Of a stretch of 64,000 nucleotides of DNA, positions 43,609-51,705 are shown piece by piece. The notes below the pieces were generated by a model that was not told the DNA's origin, did no database searches, and saw only the letters and a program-made list of their open reading frames with translations. A program made the position numbers and the translations under genes. The number at the start of each line of letters is the position of its first letter. Positions within the stretch are counted from its first letter, which is position 1. The DNA is from Desulfonatronum thiodismutans (GTDB lineage: Bacteria > Desulfobacterota > Desulfovibrionia > Desulfovibrionales > Desulfonatronaceae), in NCBI RefSeq assembly GCF_000717475.1, contig NZ_JPIK01000006.1, forward strand, positions 111,672-175,671, given 5' to 3'.

Positions 43609-44889
43609 TCAATCGTCCCCTGTCGCATAGACCCCTCCGTCATTGCTGAGATAGACTCGTCCGGCATCGATCAGGGATTGTGTTGCTTCCCTGGCACGTG
43701 GTGCTGGCATGCCTTCCGCCCGGAGTGCTGCCCGCCAAGCGTCCAGTGCGGTTCGATCCCCTGGGCGGTGTATTCGGCGCAGAGCGTCTAGGGCTGTTTT
43801 TTGGTTTTTGCCGTTTCCAGCTTTAGATTCCGTGCATCGTGGGGTGTACTCGACGGAGCGTAGGACCGCCGATGTTACGGGCTGCCCGTCCTCGTCCACC
43901 ATGCCCAGATCAACGGAAGCCAGTTTGAAAGCGAGTGGGGGAGGGATTTCGGCCTCCTTCATTTTGACGGCCTCAAGGCGAATCATCCCGTCAGCATCCT
44001 TTTCAAGGCGTAGGTTCACATCGATGGCCGCCGGGAGGGAGTACGCGCCGCGGCCACGAGTCTTATCCCCGTGCCCGGGATGATGGACGAGCATGATCGA
44101 ACAGCCGTATCGGGTCCGGATCATATCCATCACGGCCACAAAGGCGTTCATGTCCTTGGTGCTGGACTCATCGCCCGCGCCGAAGTTCCGGGCCAGGGTA
44201 TCGACCACCAAGAGGACCGGGGGACCGTGGATCGCGGACGCCTGATCGATGGCCCGGCACATGGTGTCAGCTGACCCTTTGTCGATCAGACCTATTGGCC
44301 GGGTAGATACGGAAATGGGGGCGGTGGATAGATCTACGCCACGGACAATTTCCCAGGCCCTGGCCCGTCGCCTGAACCCGCCGATTCCCTCTCCGAGTTG
44401 GTAGATGACGTGGCCGGACTTCCTGATATTCAGGCCATGGAATGGCGTTTTGCTAGCGATGGAATTCGCGATGTCCGACGCGCAGAAGGTCTTTCCGGCT
44501 CCGGACTCACCAAAAAGCTGAATCAGAGCGTCGTCCTCCAGCAGCGGGGGCATGATCATCCGGGGCGGGATCAGGGGCATTTCGCTCAACGAAACGAACC
44601 GGAACACGTCCCCGGCTGATTCCTGCCCGCCCTGGCTGGCCGCGATGATCTTCCGCTGTTCCGTTGAGACTTTTTGAAGCTTTTCCAGCCGGATTTTCAG
44701 TGCTCTGTTCTCGTTCGCCATGGTCGAGTCAGCCGTAGCGATGGCCATGTCCACCATGCTGGGGCCATAGTCGCTACCGCGTTGACCCTCTTCCCGGAGT
44801 TGGCGCACGTACTCTTCGAGGACTTCCCGCTGATCAAAGGGAGGGGTAGGGGGGTGCTCATTCACCTGGGCATGGTCGGGGGCGGTCAT
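43609..44889 (-). CDS. RepA-like AAA/RecA-fold ATPase (replicative helicase type)
   Basis: This 426-residue protein has a coiled N-terminal region followed by a RecA-fold ATPase of the AAA_25/RepA type. Walker A is 'LFGESGAGKTFCASDIA' near residue 125, Walker B 'VLLVVDTLARNFG' near 215, and 'IMLVHHPGHGDKTRGRGAY' follows. Such proteins are hexameric helicases in RSF1010-like plasmids and many prophages. The ATG at 44889 has GGAGG eight bases upstream. A short wHTH-like C-terminal part ends next to the repeat region. Confidence 0.85.
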   Translation of the reverse strand: MTAPDHAQVNEHPPTPPFDQREVLEEYVRQLREEGQRGSDYGPSMVDMAIATADSTMANENRALKIRLEKLQKVSTEQRKIIAASQGGQESAGDVFRFVSLSEMPLIPPRMIMPPLLEDDALIQLFGESGAGKTFCASDIANSIASKTPFHGLNIRKSGHVIYQLGEGIGGFRRRARAWEIVRGVDLSTAPISVSTRPIGLIDKGSADTMCRAIDQASAIHGPPVLLVVDTLARNFGAGDESSTKDMNAFVAVMDMIRTRYGCSIMLVHHPGHGDKTRGRGAYSLPAAIDVNLRLEKDADGMIRLEAVKMKEAEIPPPLAFKLASVDLGMVDEDGQPVTSAVLRSVEYTPRCTESKAGNGKNQKTALDALRRIHRPGDRTALDAWRAALRAEGMPAPRAREATQSLIDAGRVYLSNDGGVYATGDD

Positions 44890-45022
44890 GGCGATTGCCT
44901 CCACGACTCAGCCGCAACCACTTGACTTTTTTCGGGGAATGAGTAAAAAATGCGCTGTCGGTGTATGAATTTTTGAGAGGGGCCAGTCCTGCCGGGGGCT
45001 GGCCTTTCGTCGTTTTGAGGGG

Positions 45023-45229
45023 TCATTTCCGCCCCCCTTGGTCAGACGTGGATGTTCTGGTGCGGCTTTCAAGCCAGGAATGGATCGCGTCCAGGCGGTA
45101 GAGTGGCTTCCGGCCAACCTTGATGAAGGAGGGGCCTGAGCCGTCAAGGCGGGAGCGCTGCGCCCAGGCTTTCGATTTTCCCAAGTAGGCACAAAGCTCG
45201 TCTTCGGTCTTCAGTTGCGGCAGGGTCAT
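45023..45229 (-). CDS. AlpA/excisionase-like helix-turn-helix protein
   Basis: This 68-residue protein has a MerR-like HTH: 'LKTEDELCAYLGKSKAWAQR' and 'FIKVGRKPLYRLDAIHSWLE'. The GGAGG is seven bases before the ATG. Small proteins of this kind next to integrases often direct excision or switch on the replication genes; here it is the first gene ahead of the RepA-like ATPase. Confidence 0.75.
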   Translation of the reverse strand: MTLPQLKTEDELCAYLGKSKAWAQRSRLDGSGPSFIKVGRKPLYRLDAIHSWLESRTRTSTSDQGGRK

Positions 45230-45363
45230 TTAAGTACCTCCATGTGATTTTGGATGAACCCAAAATCGCACGGAGGAGCACCAACGCACAGTTGGTGAAA
45301 TAGATATTTTGTCCCCCTTCTTTCCCCACTCCGTTCAACATTAAGAAAATATTGATAAAAAAC

Positions 45364-45411
45364 GAAAAAAGGGGAAAGTCACATTTTGTAAGTACTGTGA
45401 CTTTCCCCTTT
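45364..45411 (-). terminator. Rho-independent terminator
   Basis: AAAGGGGAAAGTCAC at 45368-45382 pairs exactly with GTGACTTTCCCCTTT at 45397-45411. The minus strand continues into a T run. It closes the gene at 45435 and isolates it from the replication operon. Confidence 0.9.
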
Positions 45412-45434
45412 GAGGGTTGCCTTTGAGTGGAGGG

Positions 45435-45887
45435 TTACCCTTGGCGTTTCTTTCCTCGTGTGTTTCGCATACTTTCGGGCAGTGCCTCCCAGGCTGCCTT
45501 TTCAGCTTCTTGGCGGACAGGCTGCCCGTCCCATAGCCCAAAAAAATCATTCCGACTAAGGGAGACGGGTTCCAGTCCGTGATCATCCCTGTGCTTGCGA
45601 ACCAACTCGCTGTTCATAATACCGCCCACAATGGCTGAAACTGATTGCCTCCAATCTTCGGCGCTTGGCTTACGCTCGCGTTTCAGCTTGGCCAACTCCG
45701 CTCGGGCCTCGTCGCGCTCGCGCTCCGCCTCGGCCAATCGCAGTCGGAATTCCGTGGCATCCCGGCGCGCCTCTTTAGCCTGGTCCTGGAAAAGGTTATC
45801 CAGTGGAATGCCCATCGTCAGGCAATAGTTTTGCGCCTGGGCAAGTTCCATGGCTCTTTGCAACGGACTTTCGCTTTGCTGCGTCAT
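45435..45887 (-). CDS. Hypothetical coiled-coil protein
   Basis: This 150-residue protein has a central charged coiled coil (about residues 35-80, 'RLRLAEAERERDEARAEL') and a C-terminal region with several Trp residues. GGAGGGATGA precedes the ATG. It lies between integrase and terminator. No family is recognised. Confidence 0.6.
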   Translation of the reverse strand: MTQQSESPLQRAMELAQAQNYCLTMGIPLDNLFQDQAKEARRDATEFRLRLAEAERERDEARAELAKLKRERKPSAEDWRQSVSAIVGGIMNSELVRKHRDDHGLEPVSLSRNDFFGLWDGQPVRQEAEKAAWEALPESMRNTRGKKRQG

Positions 45888-45976
45888 TCATCCCTCCTGC
45901 AGGGTCCTGGTTTTCCCCGCGGCCAGGCCGTCCAGGTTACGGCTTTTCGGGAGCGACCCTAGGACGCGGGAAACGT

Positions 45977-47269
45977 TTAAGCGGCTACAACGGCAATCTT
46001 GCCCGGAAAATCCAGCACTTTCGATGTGCCGTTATCGCCCTGGTCGGTCAGTCCGGCCTCGGCCAGGATGAAGTCCTCGATCTTCTGCATTGGAGCCCGG
46101 AGCCGATCGGGCGTCATCTGAATATATCCGGCGGTTACGTCCCCACTGGTCTTATGGTTGAGCAGGGCCTTGAGCGCATAGGCGGGAATGTCCAAGGACT
46201 CGGCAATGGTGGAGAACGTCCGGCGTAGGTCATGAGGCGTCACGCGAATGCCGGTTTCCTTCTCAACCCTGGCTAGACCGTAACGGATGCAGTTGTCCAG
46301 GCCCTCGAAAACCAGATCGGTGTCCGACATTTTTTTCCGTCGGGCCAGGATGCTGAAAAGGTGTTTCCCCAGCGGGAGGGTGTGCGGCTGTCGGTTCTTG
46401 GGATCGGGTATGGTTAAGGCCTGCCACTTCAGATCCACGTCCGCCCATTTTAACCCCAGGGCCTCGTTCCGGCGCAACCCGGTGAGTAGCAGAGTCATGA
46501 ACAGATCCGCTAGATCATCCCCGGCCTTCAACTTGCGGTGTTGGTTCCCGGTCCCTGGTTCTCGCTCGGGCGCTTCGCCCAAGGAAAGGATAGCCGCTAT
46601 CCAGGGCTTGAGTTCGTGATGTCTGAGATAGGTACGCTTTCGGCCAACGTGGAACCATGCCTTGCCCACGGAGAGGATTTTCACGGGATTGTCCGGGAGC
46701 AGTGGCCGCCCATCAGGATAGGCAAAGGCCTCGCTGGCATGGTTCAGGATGGCTTTCAGGTAACGCATGGCCAAATTCGCACGCGCATGGCTAATTTTGC
46801 CCAACTCTTTGTGCTTGCGTGCAACAATGTCCCTGGTGATCGCAGAGATGGGCTTGCCCTCCCACTCGGAAAAACGCTTCATACAGTCGAGCACGTCCCT
46901 GACGGTTCGGGGCTTTAGGTCGCGGTCCTCAAGGTATCTTTCAACAGCTTGGCCAAGGGTAACCCCGGTAACTTTTTCTTCGTGCCGATCTGCAACCGGA
47001 TCTCGACCGATAGCAATTTCCCCGGCCAGCTTGGTGAGGGCCTTGCGGGCGGCGTCCAGCGTCATGGCTCCATAGGTGCCGATGTTCATTTTGACTTGGC
47101 GGCCCTTGATCCGGGTCTTGTAGATGAACACTTTTTTCCCGGATGACCAAACCCGAAGGCCGAACCCTTTTGCCTCGGAATCCCAGAAAACAGCATCCCC
47201 TTTTTCGGGAATCGGCAGGGAATCAATCTTTGACTTTGTGAACCTGACGATGTTGTCTTTTTGGCTCAT
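45977..47269 (-). CDS. Tyrosine integrase of the tRNA-Arg element
   Basis: This 430-residue tyrosine recombinase has an N-terminal arm-binding domain of the P4-integrase type (about 1-90: 'FTKSKIDSLPIPEKGDAVFW'), a core-binding domain (about 105-200) and the catalytic domain. The catalytic residues are visible as 'LTGLRRNEALGLKW' (Arg), 'HDLRRTFSTI' (His-x-x-Arg) and 'NHKTSGDVTAGYIQ' (His and the Tyr nucleophile). The ATG at 47269 gives a normal start. Its 5' end points at attR 230 bases away. Confidence 0.95.
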   Translation of the reverse strand: MSQKDNIVRFTKSKIDSLPIPEKGDAVFWDSEAKGFGLRVWSSGKKVFIYKTRIKGRQVKMNIGTYGAMTLDAARKALTKLAGEIAIGRDPVADRHEEKVTGVTLGQAVERYLEDRDLKPRTVRDVLDCMKRFSEWEGKPISAITRDIVARKHKELGKISHARANLAMRYLKAILNHASEAFAYPDGRPLLPDNPVKILSVGKAWFHVGRKRTYLRHHELKPWIAAILSLGEAPEREPGTGNQHRKLKAGDDLADLFMTLLLTGLRRNEALGLKWADVDLKWQALTIPDPKNRQPHTLPLGKHLFSILARRKKMSDTDLVFEGLDNCIRYGLARVEKETGIRVTPHDLRRTFSTIAESLDIPAYALKALLNHKTSGDVTAGYIQMTPDRLRAPMQKIEDFILAEAGLTDQGDNGTSKVLDFPGKIAVVAA

Positions 47270-47349
47270 GTCACACGCTCCCCGACTTGCGGATTTTCGA
47301 TCAGGTACCGGGAGCACGACTCCCGGCATGCGGATCATTCAAAAATGCA

Positions 47350-47370
47350 GGTACCGCATAGGTACCGCAT
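47350..47370. repeat. Candidate integrase/excisionase arm site (right)
   Basis: GGTACCGCATAGGTACC followed by GCAT. The first 17 bases equal the left site at 30283-30299. A further GGTACC lies at 47304. The repeats sit between integrase start and attR and may also control integrase transcription. Confidence 0.65.
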
Positions 47371-47496
47371 GAGTAAAAATATTGTCAAGCTGGTGCAAGT
47401 GAATGATGTTGAATGAAGACTTAAAAAGTCAATGTCAACATCAATTTACAAGAAAATATAATTTTTATAGAAGGGTTAGAAAAAAGAAATTTTTCT

Positions 47497-47543
47497 GACT
47501 TCGAATCCGCAGGCCGGGAGTTCGAATCTCTCCGGGCGCACCA
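47497..47543 (+). repeat. Right attachment site (attR), 47-bp repeat
   Basis: Exact copy of the 3' 47 bases of tRNA-Arg (30179-30225). The upstream bases do not continue the tRNA, so this is the partial copy left by integration. Confidence 0.95.
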
Positions 47544-47550
47544 TGAAAAC

Positions 47551-47585
47551 AAGGGTTTACGATTCCAATCGTAAACCCTTTTCTA
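47551..47585 (+). terminator. Original tRNA-Arg terminator, displaced by integration
   Basis: AAGGGTTTACGATT at 47551-47564 pairs exactly with 47567-47580, then a T-rich tail. It follows attR just as a tRNA terminator would in the empty site. Confidence 0.85.
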
Positions 47586-47885
47586 TTTCGACGGACTTGC
47601 CTCGTCCAGGTCCGCATCCTCGTCGCTTTTTGGCGGTGTCGGAGAACTGGAATTTTATCGAATATGACGTAAAAGTCACGTAATCGTTTCGAGGGGGGAT
47701 TTTCGCACAGATCTTTGAGTGGTCCGTCGTATGCTCAAAAAAAGAAGGTCGGCCCCTGGTTGATCACCTCTAGCGATTTGCCCTGATTTGCCTTACATGG
47801 TCAACGGAGGTGGAGCAGGGCATGGCTAAAAACAGGGCAAGGCCCACACCGGTTGGCCGGATCGGCGTCTTTTGGCCTTCGAGCA
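47586..47885. other. Short chromosomal spacer between two integrated elements
   Basis: About 300 bp with no supported gene. It lies between the displaced tRNA-Arg terminator and the tRNA-Lys terminator, so it is the only original chromosome left between the two elements. Confidence 0.6.
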
Positions 47886-47920
47886 CAAAAAAAGGCTTAC
47901 GATTTTCATCGTAAGCCTTT
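47886..47920 (-). terminator. Terminator of the tRNA-Lys locus
   Basis: AAAGGCTTACGAT at 47891-47903 pairs with ATCGTAAGCCTTT at 47908-47920; the minus strand ends in seven T. It follows the tRNA-Lys 3' end and resembles the tRNA-Arg terminator at 47551. Confidence 0.85.
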
Positions 47921-47928
47921 GAGTGTCC

Positions 47929-47979
47929 TGGTGGGTCACCAAGGAATCGAACCTTGAACCTCCGGATTAAGAGTCCGTC
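47929..47979 (-). repeat. Truncated tRNA-Lys (CTT) 3' half: attachment site of the second element
   Basis: Read on the minus strand it has an anticodon stem and loop CGGA-CTCTTAA-TCCG (anticodon CTT), a T arm CAAGGTTCGATTCCTTG, the acceptor strand GTGACCC, A and CCA. The 5' half (D arm and acceptor 5' strand) is missing and replaced by CTCCACACCT-type repeats. This is the partial copy made when an element inserts into a tRNA gene. The intact tRNA-Lys should lie at the element's other end. Confidence 0.85.
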
Positions 47980-47984
47980 TCCGG

Positions 47985-48287
47985 CCACCTCCACACCTCT
48001 CCACACCTCTCCATTTTTGCCTTGTAAGTGACTGATAACAGACATAAAAAAGGCCCTCTTATTCCTTCCTTGACTTCATTCTTTTTCACTCTTACTGATA
48101 CTTAAAGAGCGACATCGGTTTACCAGGAGTTGACCAAAACATGGCCGGCAAGCCCTTGTTTTTGGCGGTCTCCTGGCGGTCAGGCTTACCAGTGAAGCAC
48201 TCTCCATCCAGGTTGACCAAAAAAGCAGTAATAAACTATTGTTTTTGCAGTCAATAAGCTGGATGCGGGCCGTTTACGGTTTACCAG
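47985..48287. repeat. Candidate arm-type repeats at the left end of the second element
   Basis: Between the tRNA-Lys fragment and the integrase are CTCCACACCT-type tandem repeats (about 47989-48013), GTTGACCAAAA at 48129-48139 and 48212-48222, and GGTTTACCAG at 48117-48126 and 48278-48287. Paired short repeats next to an attachment site are typical integrase arm sites. No gene is supported here. Confidence 0.55.
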
Positions 48288-48313
48288 AAAGAGCGACTCG
48301 TGAGGTCGATAAC

Positions 48314-49591
48314 ATGGCGAAAGAATGGATAAAAAGCACGTATCCCGGCATCCGTTACCGAGTGCATCCAGATCGGCGGCATGGCAATGCCCCGGACAAG
48401 TACCTCCAGTTAGTCTATAAATGGGAGGGCAGGACAGTTGCCGAGAGCATCGGCTGGATCAGCAAGACCGGCATCAACGAAAAAGCGGCATCTCTTATCC
48501 TTGCGGACCTCCAGAGAGCACAGAAGACCGGGGAAGGCCCTCGGACTTTGAAGGAGAAACGCGAACTTGCAGAGCTGGCCCGGCAAGACGATAAGCAGCG
48601 ACGGGCAGAGGCAGAGGCAGAACGTCTCCGGCTGGAGCAGGAGCAGCGGATCGAAGGGATCACTTTCGGGCAGGTATGGGCGCAATATGCCGAAGAGTCA
48701 TCCCGGACCAAGGCACCGAAGACCTGGAAGCGGGAGGCAGAGCTTTGGGCTGGCTGGATCGAGCCGGAGTTGGTCTCCATGCCCATGAAGAAGGTCTCTC
48801 CGTTTTTGCTGGCCAAGATACAAAAAAAAATCGTGGACGCGGGCAAGGCACCTCGGACGGCGTTCTATGCCCTCCAGGTCATCAGGCAAGTTTTTAATTG
48901 GGCAAAGGCTCAAGACCCTGCCTTCTACACGGGAGACAACCCCGTAACCCACACAAAAAAGGTTAAGGTCAACAACAAGCGACACCGTTTTTTATCCCAT
49001 GGCGAAGCAGCGTCTCTCCTGGCGGCCCTGAAGCAAAGCAAGAAGGGGCCGGATACCCATGACATGGCCCTGGTCTCTCTGCATTGCGGTTTACGTTGGG
49101 GTGAGATTGCATCACTCCGTTGGCAGGACGTGAACCTGGAGGACGGGTCAATTTATATCCGGCAAGCAGTATCCAAGAGCGGCAAGGGTAGGACTGTTTT
49201 TATGACCTCCCAGGTCAAGGACATGCTTTTGGGAAGGATGCAGGGAGACCATGACTCCCTGATATTCCCGGATCGTTACGGCAACATCAAGCAGCGGCCA
49301 AGTAAGTATTTTGAGAAGGCGGTCAACGAGTTAGGGCTGAACAAAGGGCGGACTTCCAGAGAGGACCGGATTGTTTTTCATTCATTGCGGCATACTTGTG
49401 CAAGCTGGCTTGTTTGCTCCGGCGTCTCTCTGTACCAGGTGCAAAAACTCCTTGGGCATGGATCACATACCATGACCGAGAGATATTCACACCTTGCCCC
49501 TGATAACCTCCGGCAAACGGCATCCATCCTGGAGCAGGCCGTCTCCAAGGCCCAGGGCGCGAAGGTCATCCCTATGGAGGGCAAGAGGTAA
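48314..49591 (+). CDS. Tyrosine integrase of the tRNA-Lys element
   Basis: This 425-residue tyrosine recombinase has a long charged helix after the N-terminal domain (about 70-120), a core-binding domain and a catalytic domain. The residues are seen in 'LHCGLRWGEIASLRW' (Arg), 'FHSLRHTCASWLV' (His-x-x-Arg) and 'LGHGSHTMTERYSHL' (His and Tyr). The ATG at 48314 follows GAGGTC. It differs clearly from the integrase at 45977, so the two elements are independent. Confidence 0.94.
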   Translation: MAKEWIKSTYPGIRYRVHPDRRHGNAPDKYLQLVYKWEGRTVAESIGWISKTGINEKAASLILADLQRAQKTGEGPRTLKEKRELAELARQDDKQRRAEAEAERLRLEQEQRIEGITFGQVWAQYAEESSRTKAPKTWKREAELWAGWIEPELVSMPMKKVSPFLLAKIQKKIVDAGKAPRTAFYALQVIRQVFNWAKAQDPAFYTGDNPVTHTKKVKVNNKRHRFLSHGEAASLLAALKQSKKGPDTHDMALVSLHCGLRWGEIASLRWQDVNLEDGSIYIRQAVSKSGKGRTVFMTSQVKDMLLGRMQGDHDSLIFPDRYGNIKQRPSKYFEKAVNELGLNKGRTSREDRIVFHSLRHTCASWLVCSGVSLYQVQKLLGHGSHTMTERYSHLAPDNLRQTASILEQAVSKAQGAKVIPMEGKR

Positions 49592-49620
49592 TTTTTCTTT
49601 ATGTCCAAAAGAATGTTCCT

Positions 49621-49695
49621 AACGTCCTTAAAATCCTCAAAGCAACACAAGGCAAGGGCTGACGGATGAGGACTTCACGTCCTCAATGTCCTCAA
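49621..49695. repeat. GTCCTCAA repeats, locus A
   Basis: GTCCTTAA at 49624, ATCCTCAA at 49633, inverted TGAGGAC at 49667, and GTCCTCAA at 49679 and 49688. The last two are 9 bases apart. The same octamer, in the other orientation and same 9-base spacing, is clustered at 54517-54605. It lies in the non-coding gap after the integrase gene. Confidence 0.6.
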
Positions 49696-49805
49696 AAATT
49701 ATGCCCGGTCTAGTCGCGGCGTCATGACCCACGGCGAAGAGATGCACTCCTGGCATTCTGACCGGGTACCCCCTCAGGAGATCACATCGACACACAGGAG
49801 GTGTC

Positions 49806-50558
49806 ATGCCAAAGAAGCGAAAGCCAGAAGAGCCGGTTTCGGGACATAGTGATATTTCGGCCACATTCCCTTCTCTAGGTGGCAAGATGCTGGTAAGACA
49901 AGAGCTTAAGGTCAAGCAGAGCGAGACTTATGATCTGGAGTATTTCACCGACGAGTGCGACAAGCGTGGAATCTCGACTAGCCAAGTTATCCAAGCCATC
50001 CAAAGCCGGACGCTTATAATGGTTTCTACCGAAAAAGAGGAACACGAAGAAATCCCAATGCGCAATATTTACCATGAGGGCAATATCCAGAGGTTCATGC
50101 GGTCGTCCAGTGTTCGGTTTTATGCAACGGAGGCCGAGTGGTTCTGGGAAAAGACGGCCCCAGACCACAAAGGCGGCTGGCTGGATGAGGCAGGCACACA
50201 CCCGAGGTTGAACAAGAACGCTAGCTTCCTGCCCCTGTTGGAAGCGGGCGAAGCCGGTCTCCTGGAGCAAAAGCCCAATGTCACTCTTGGGATGGTCGAC
50301 GAGGCAGAGAAGCGCCTGGATGCTCACTTTGGCGACGACAAGAAGCTGATCAATAAAGTGAAAAGAGAGTTCGCGGCCTGCCGTATCTACATCCGGAACA
50401 AAGGTCAGGGGCAATATACGAACAATAAAAGAGAATTGAACGCTATGATATGGCGAAACGTGGCGCGGTGTCATGATTGCACAGATGAAAGCGCAACGAC
50501 TCAAGGCCGAAAGCTGGTCAAGGAGGGTATGGATAGAGTCCTGGACCTCTTGAAGTAA
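49806..50558 (+). CDS. Hypothetical protein
   Basis: This 250-residue protein has CAGGAGGTG before its ATG. It starts with a basic 'KKRKPEE' stretch. The middle 'ECDKRGISTSQVIQAIQSRT' could be a helix-turn-helix. No family is recognised. It is followed by a terminator, so it forms its own unit between integrase and the regulator-primase operon. Confidence 0.6.
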   Translation: MPKKRKPEEPVSGHSDISATFPSLGGKMLVRQELKVKQSETYDLEYFTDECDKRGISTSQVIQAIQSRTLIMVSTEKEEHEEIPMRNIYHEGNIQRFMRSSSVRFYATEAEWFWEKTAPDHKGGWLDEAGTHPRLNKNASFLPLLEAGEAGLLEQKPNVTLGMVDEAEKRLDAHFGDDKKLINKVKREFAACRIYIRNKGQGQYTNNKRELNAMIWRNVARCHDCTDESATTQGRKLVKEGMDRVLDLLK

Positions 50559-50596
50559 ACCCCTCCCTTTTTTACCTCTCCGGTTCTCCGGTCACT

Positions 50597-50648
50597 CCCC
50601 TCCGGTTTCACTCTCACAGAGAGTTGAAGCCCGAGGGGATTTTTTTTG
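50597..50648 (+). terminator. Rho-independent terminator
   Basis: CCCCTC at 50597-50602 pairs with GAGGGG at the far end near 50632-50638, with an inner stem CTCT/AGAG, then eight T. It ends the unit at 49806. Confidence 0.8.
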
Positions 50649-50789
50649 CCTTTTTCAAGGAATGACAAAGAGTTGTGGGGCTTAATGTATGGTTTAGCTT
50701 TTCGCGATGAGCGTGTTGATAGTTCGAGATTTCCTCCGGGCGGAGCCATTAAAATATGGGCACGTTCACGCAAAAGGAGGTGAGAGCAT

Positions 50790-51020
50790 ATGCATAATGA
50801 CGTGTTTTCGGACCTGGCGAACAGGTGGCCATCGGCGGTCGTGGCACGGTCTCAGATTGAGGCGTTTACCGGCGGCGCGATCAAGGGCTCCTACATGGCG
50901 AACCTGGATGCGGCTGGCGAAGGCCCTCCCAGGGAGAAGATCGGGCGGCAAAAGTGGGTTTATCCGGTCAGGCCCCTGGTGGACTGGCTCCGGCACCGTT
51001 CACAGGCAAGTGGCAAGTAA
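50790..51020 (+). CDS. Small AlpA-like regulator
   Basis: This 76-residue protein has the layout of AlpA/excisionase regulators: 'SAVVARSQIEAFTGGAIKGS' and then a strand-helix end 'KWVYPVRPLVDWLRHR'. AAAGGAGGTGAG precedes the ATG. It heads the operon with the primase, the place where satellites keep a replication activator. Confidence 0.65.
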   Translation: MHNDVFSDLANRWPSAVVARSQIEAFTGGAIKGSYMANLDAAGEGPPREKIGRQKWVYPVRPLVDWLRHRSQASGK

Positions 51021-51050
51021 CAATCATCAACCAAGATCAGGAGATATATC

Positions 51051-51518
51051 ATGCAAGCGACAGACACGAACGGGAAGGTTTTCAAGCAAGTCAATCTGGA
51101 CGTGGAGCAGGGCAAAGAGTGGGCTCGACAGGACTACATCGACATCTCACGGGCTTTTGACGCTATCAAGTGGATGTCAGAGTCAAAAGCAGATGAGTAT
51201 TTCGAAAAATTTCAAGCGTTGGATGGGCTTTGCGGCATGTTTGATCGGCTATTTTTTCATTACTGCCACATGTTTGACCTTGACCTCACAGTTGAAGACG
51301 CCAAGGCGACCGGCAAGCAAGGCTGGAAGGAATGCTCTCAGCTTCACGAATTGCTTGCAGAAGTGCATGTGGAGCGGGACGGCATGAAGGGTCGAAAAAT
51401 ATGGAGGAAAATGCTTCGGGCGACCGGTGCCTACATTGCCACATTTTCTCGTGAGGAGATCGATAGGCTCTCACTCGAAGATCGGTTCGATGATCGCCAC
51501 GAAGAGTTGATTTTCTAA
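51051..51518 (+). CDS. Hypothetical helical protein
   Basis: This 155-residue helical protein ('ISRAFDAIKWMSESKADEYF') has CAGGAG upstream. Aromatic residues are frequent in 'FDRLFFHYCHMFDLDL'. No family is recognised. A hairpin follows at 51536. Confidence 0.6.
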   Translation: MQATDTNGKVFKQVNLDVEQGKEWARQDYIDISRAFDAIKWMSESKADEYFEKFQALDGLCGMFDRLFFHYCHMFDLDLTVEDAKATGKQGWKECSQLHELLAEVHVERDGMKGRKIWRKMLRATGAYIATFSREEIDRLSLEDRFDDRHEELIF

Positions 51519-51535
51519 CCACACCACAAAAAAAA

Positions 51536-51562
51536 CTCCCGAGGGGCGGAATCCCTCGGGAG
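51536..51562 (-). terminator. Perfect hairpin, minus-strand terminator geometry
   Basis: CTCCCGAGGG at 51536-51545 pairs with CCCTCGGGAG at 51553-51562. The A run before it gives a T run on the minus strand, yet all genes here are on the plus strand. It may limit read-through or antisense transcription, or attenuate the genes after it. Confidence 0.6.
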
Positions 51563-51581
51563 CTGATCAGGAGATTACATA

Positions 51582-51701
51582 ATGCGAAGCAAAAAAACGA
51601 TAAGCCTTGTCAGGCTGGCGGTCAAGGACTGGATCACCTCCCTCACCTTTTTGGCCGTACTGATAGGTATGACCTTCACTCCCTGGATCAGGGGGAGGTG
51701 A
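51582..51701 (+). CDS. Small single-helix membrane protein
   Basis: A 39-residue protein with AGGAG eight bases before its ATG. After a basic start ('MRSKKTISLVRLAVK') it has one hydrophobic helix, 'SLTFLAVLIGMTF'. Its stop is four bases before the next ATG, so it is part of the operon. Small membrane peptides of this type can be regulators or toxins; none is recognised. Confidence 0.5.
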   Translation: MRSKKTISLVRLAVKDWITSLTFLAVLIGMTFTPWIRGR

Positions 51702-51705
51702 GGTC

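Larger units (their letters stand above)
30179..47543. mobile_element. 17.3-kb integrated element in tRNA-Arg: phage satellite or capsid-less prophage
   Basis: The element is bounded by identical 47-bp repeats (30179-30225 and 47497-47543) covering the anticodon loop to CCA of tRNA-Arg. The integrase gene is next to the right repeat. All confident genes are on the minus strand. They form an integration module, a replication/recombination module with a candidate origin, a DNA packaging pair and several clusters of small genes. No portal, capsid, protease, tail or lysis gene is recognised. This fits a satellite that packages its DNA in another phage's heads, or a prophage that lost its structural genes. 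Confidence 0.88.
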
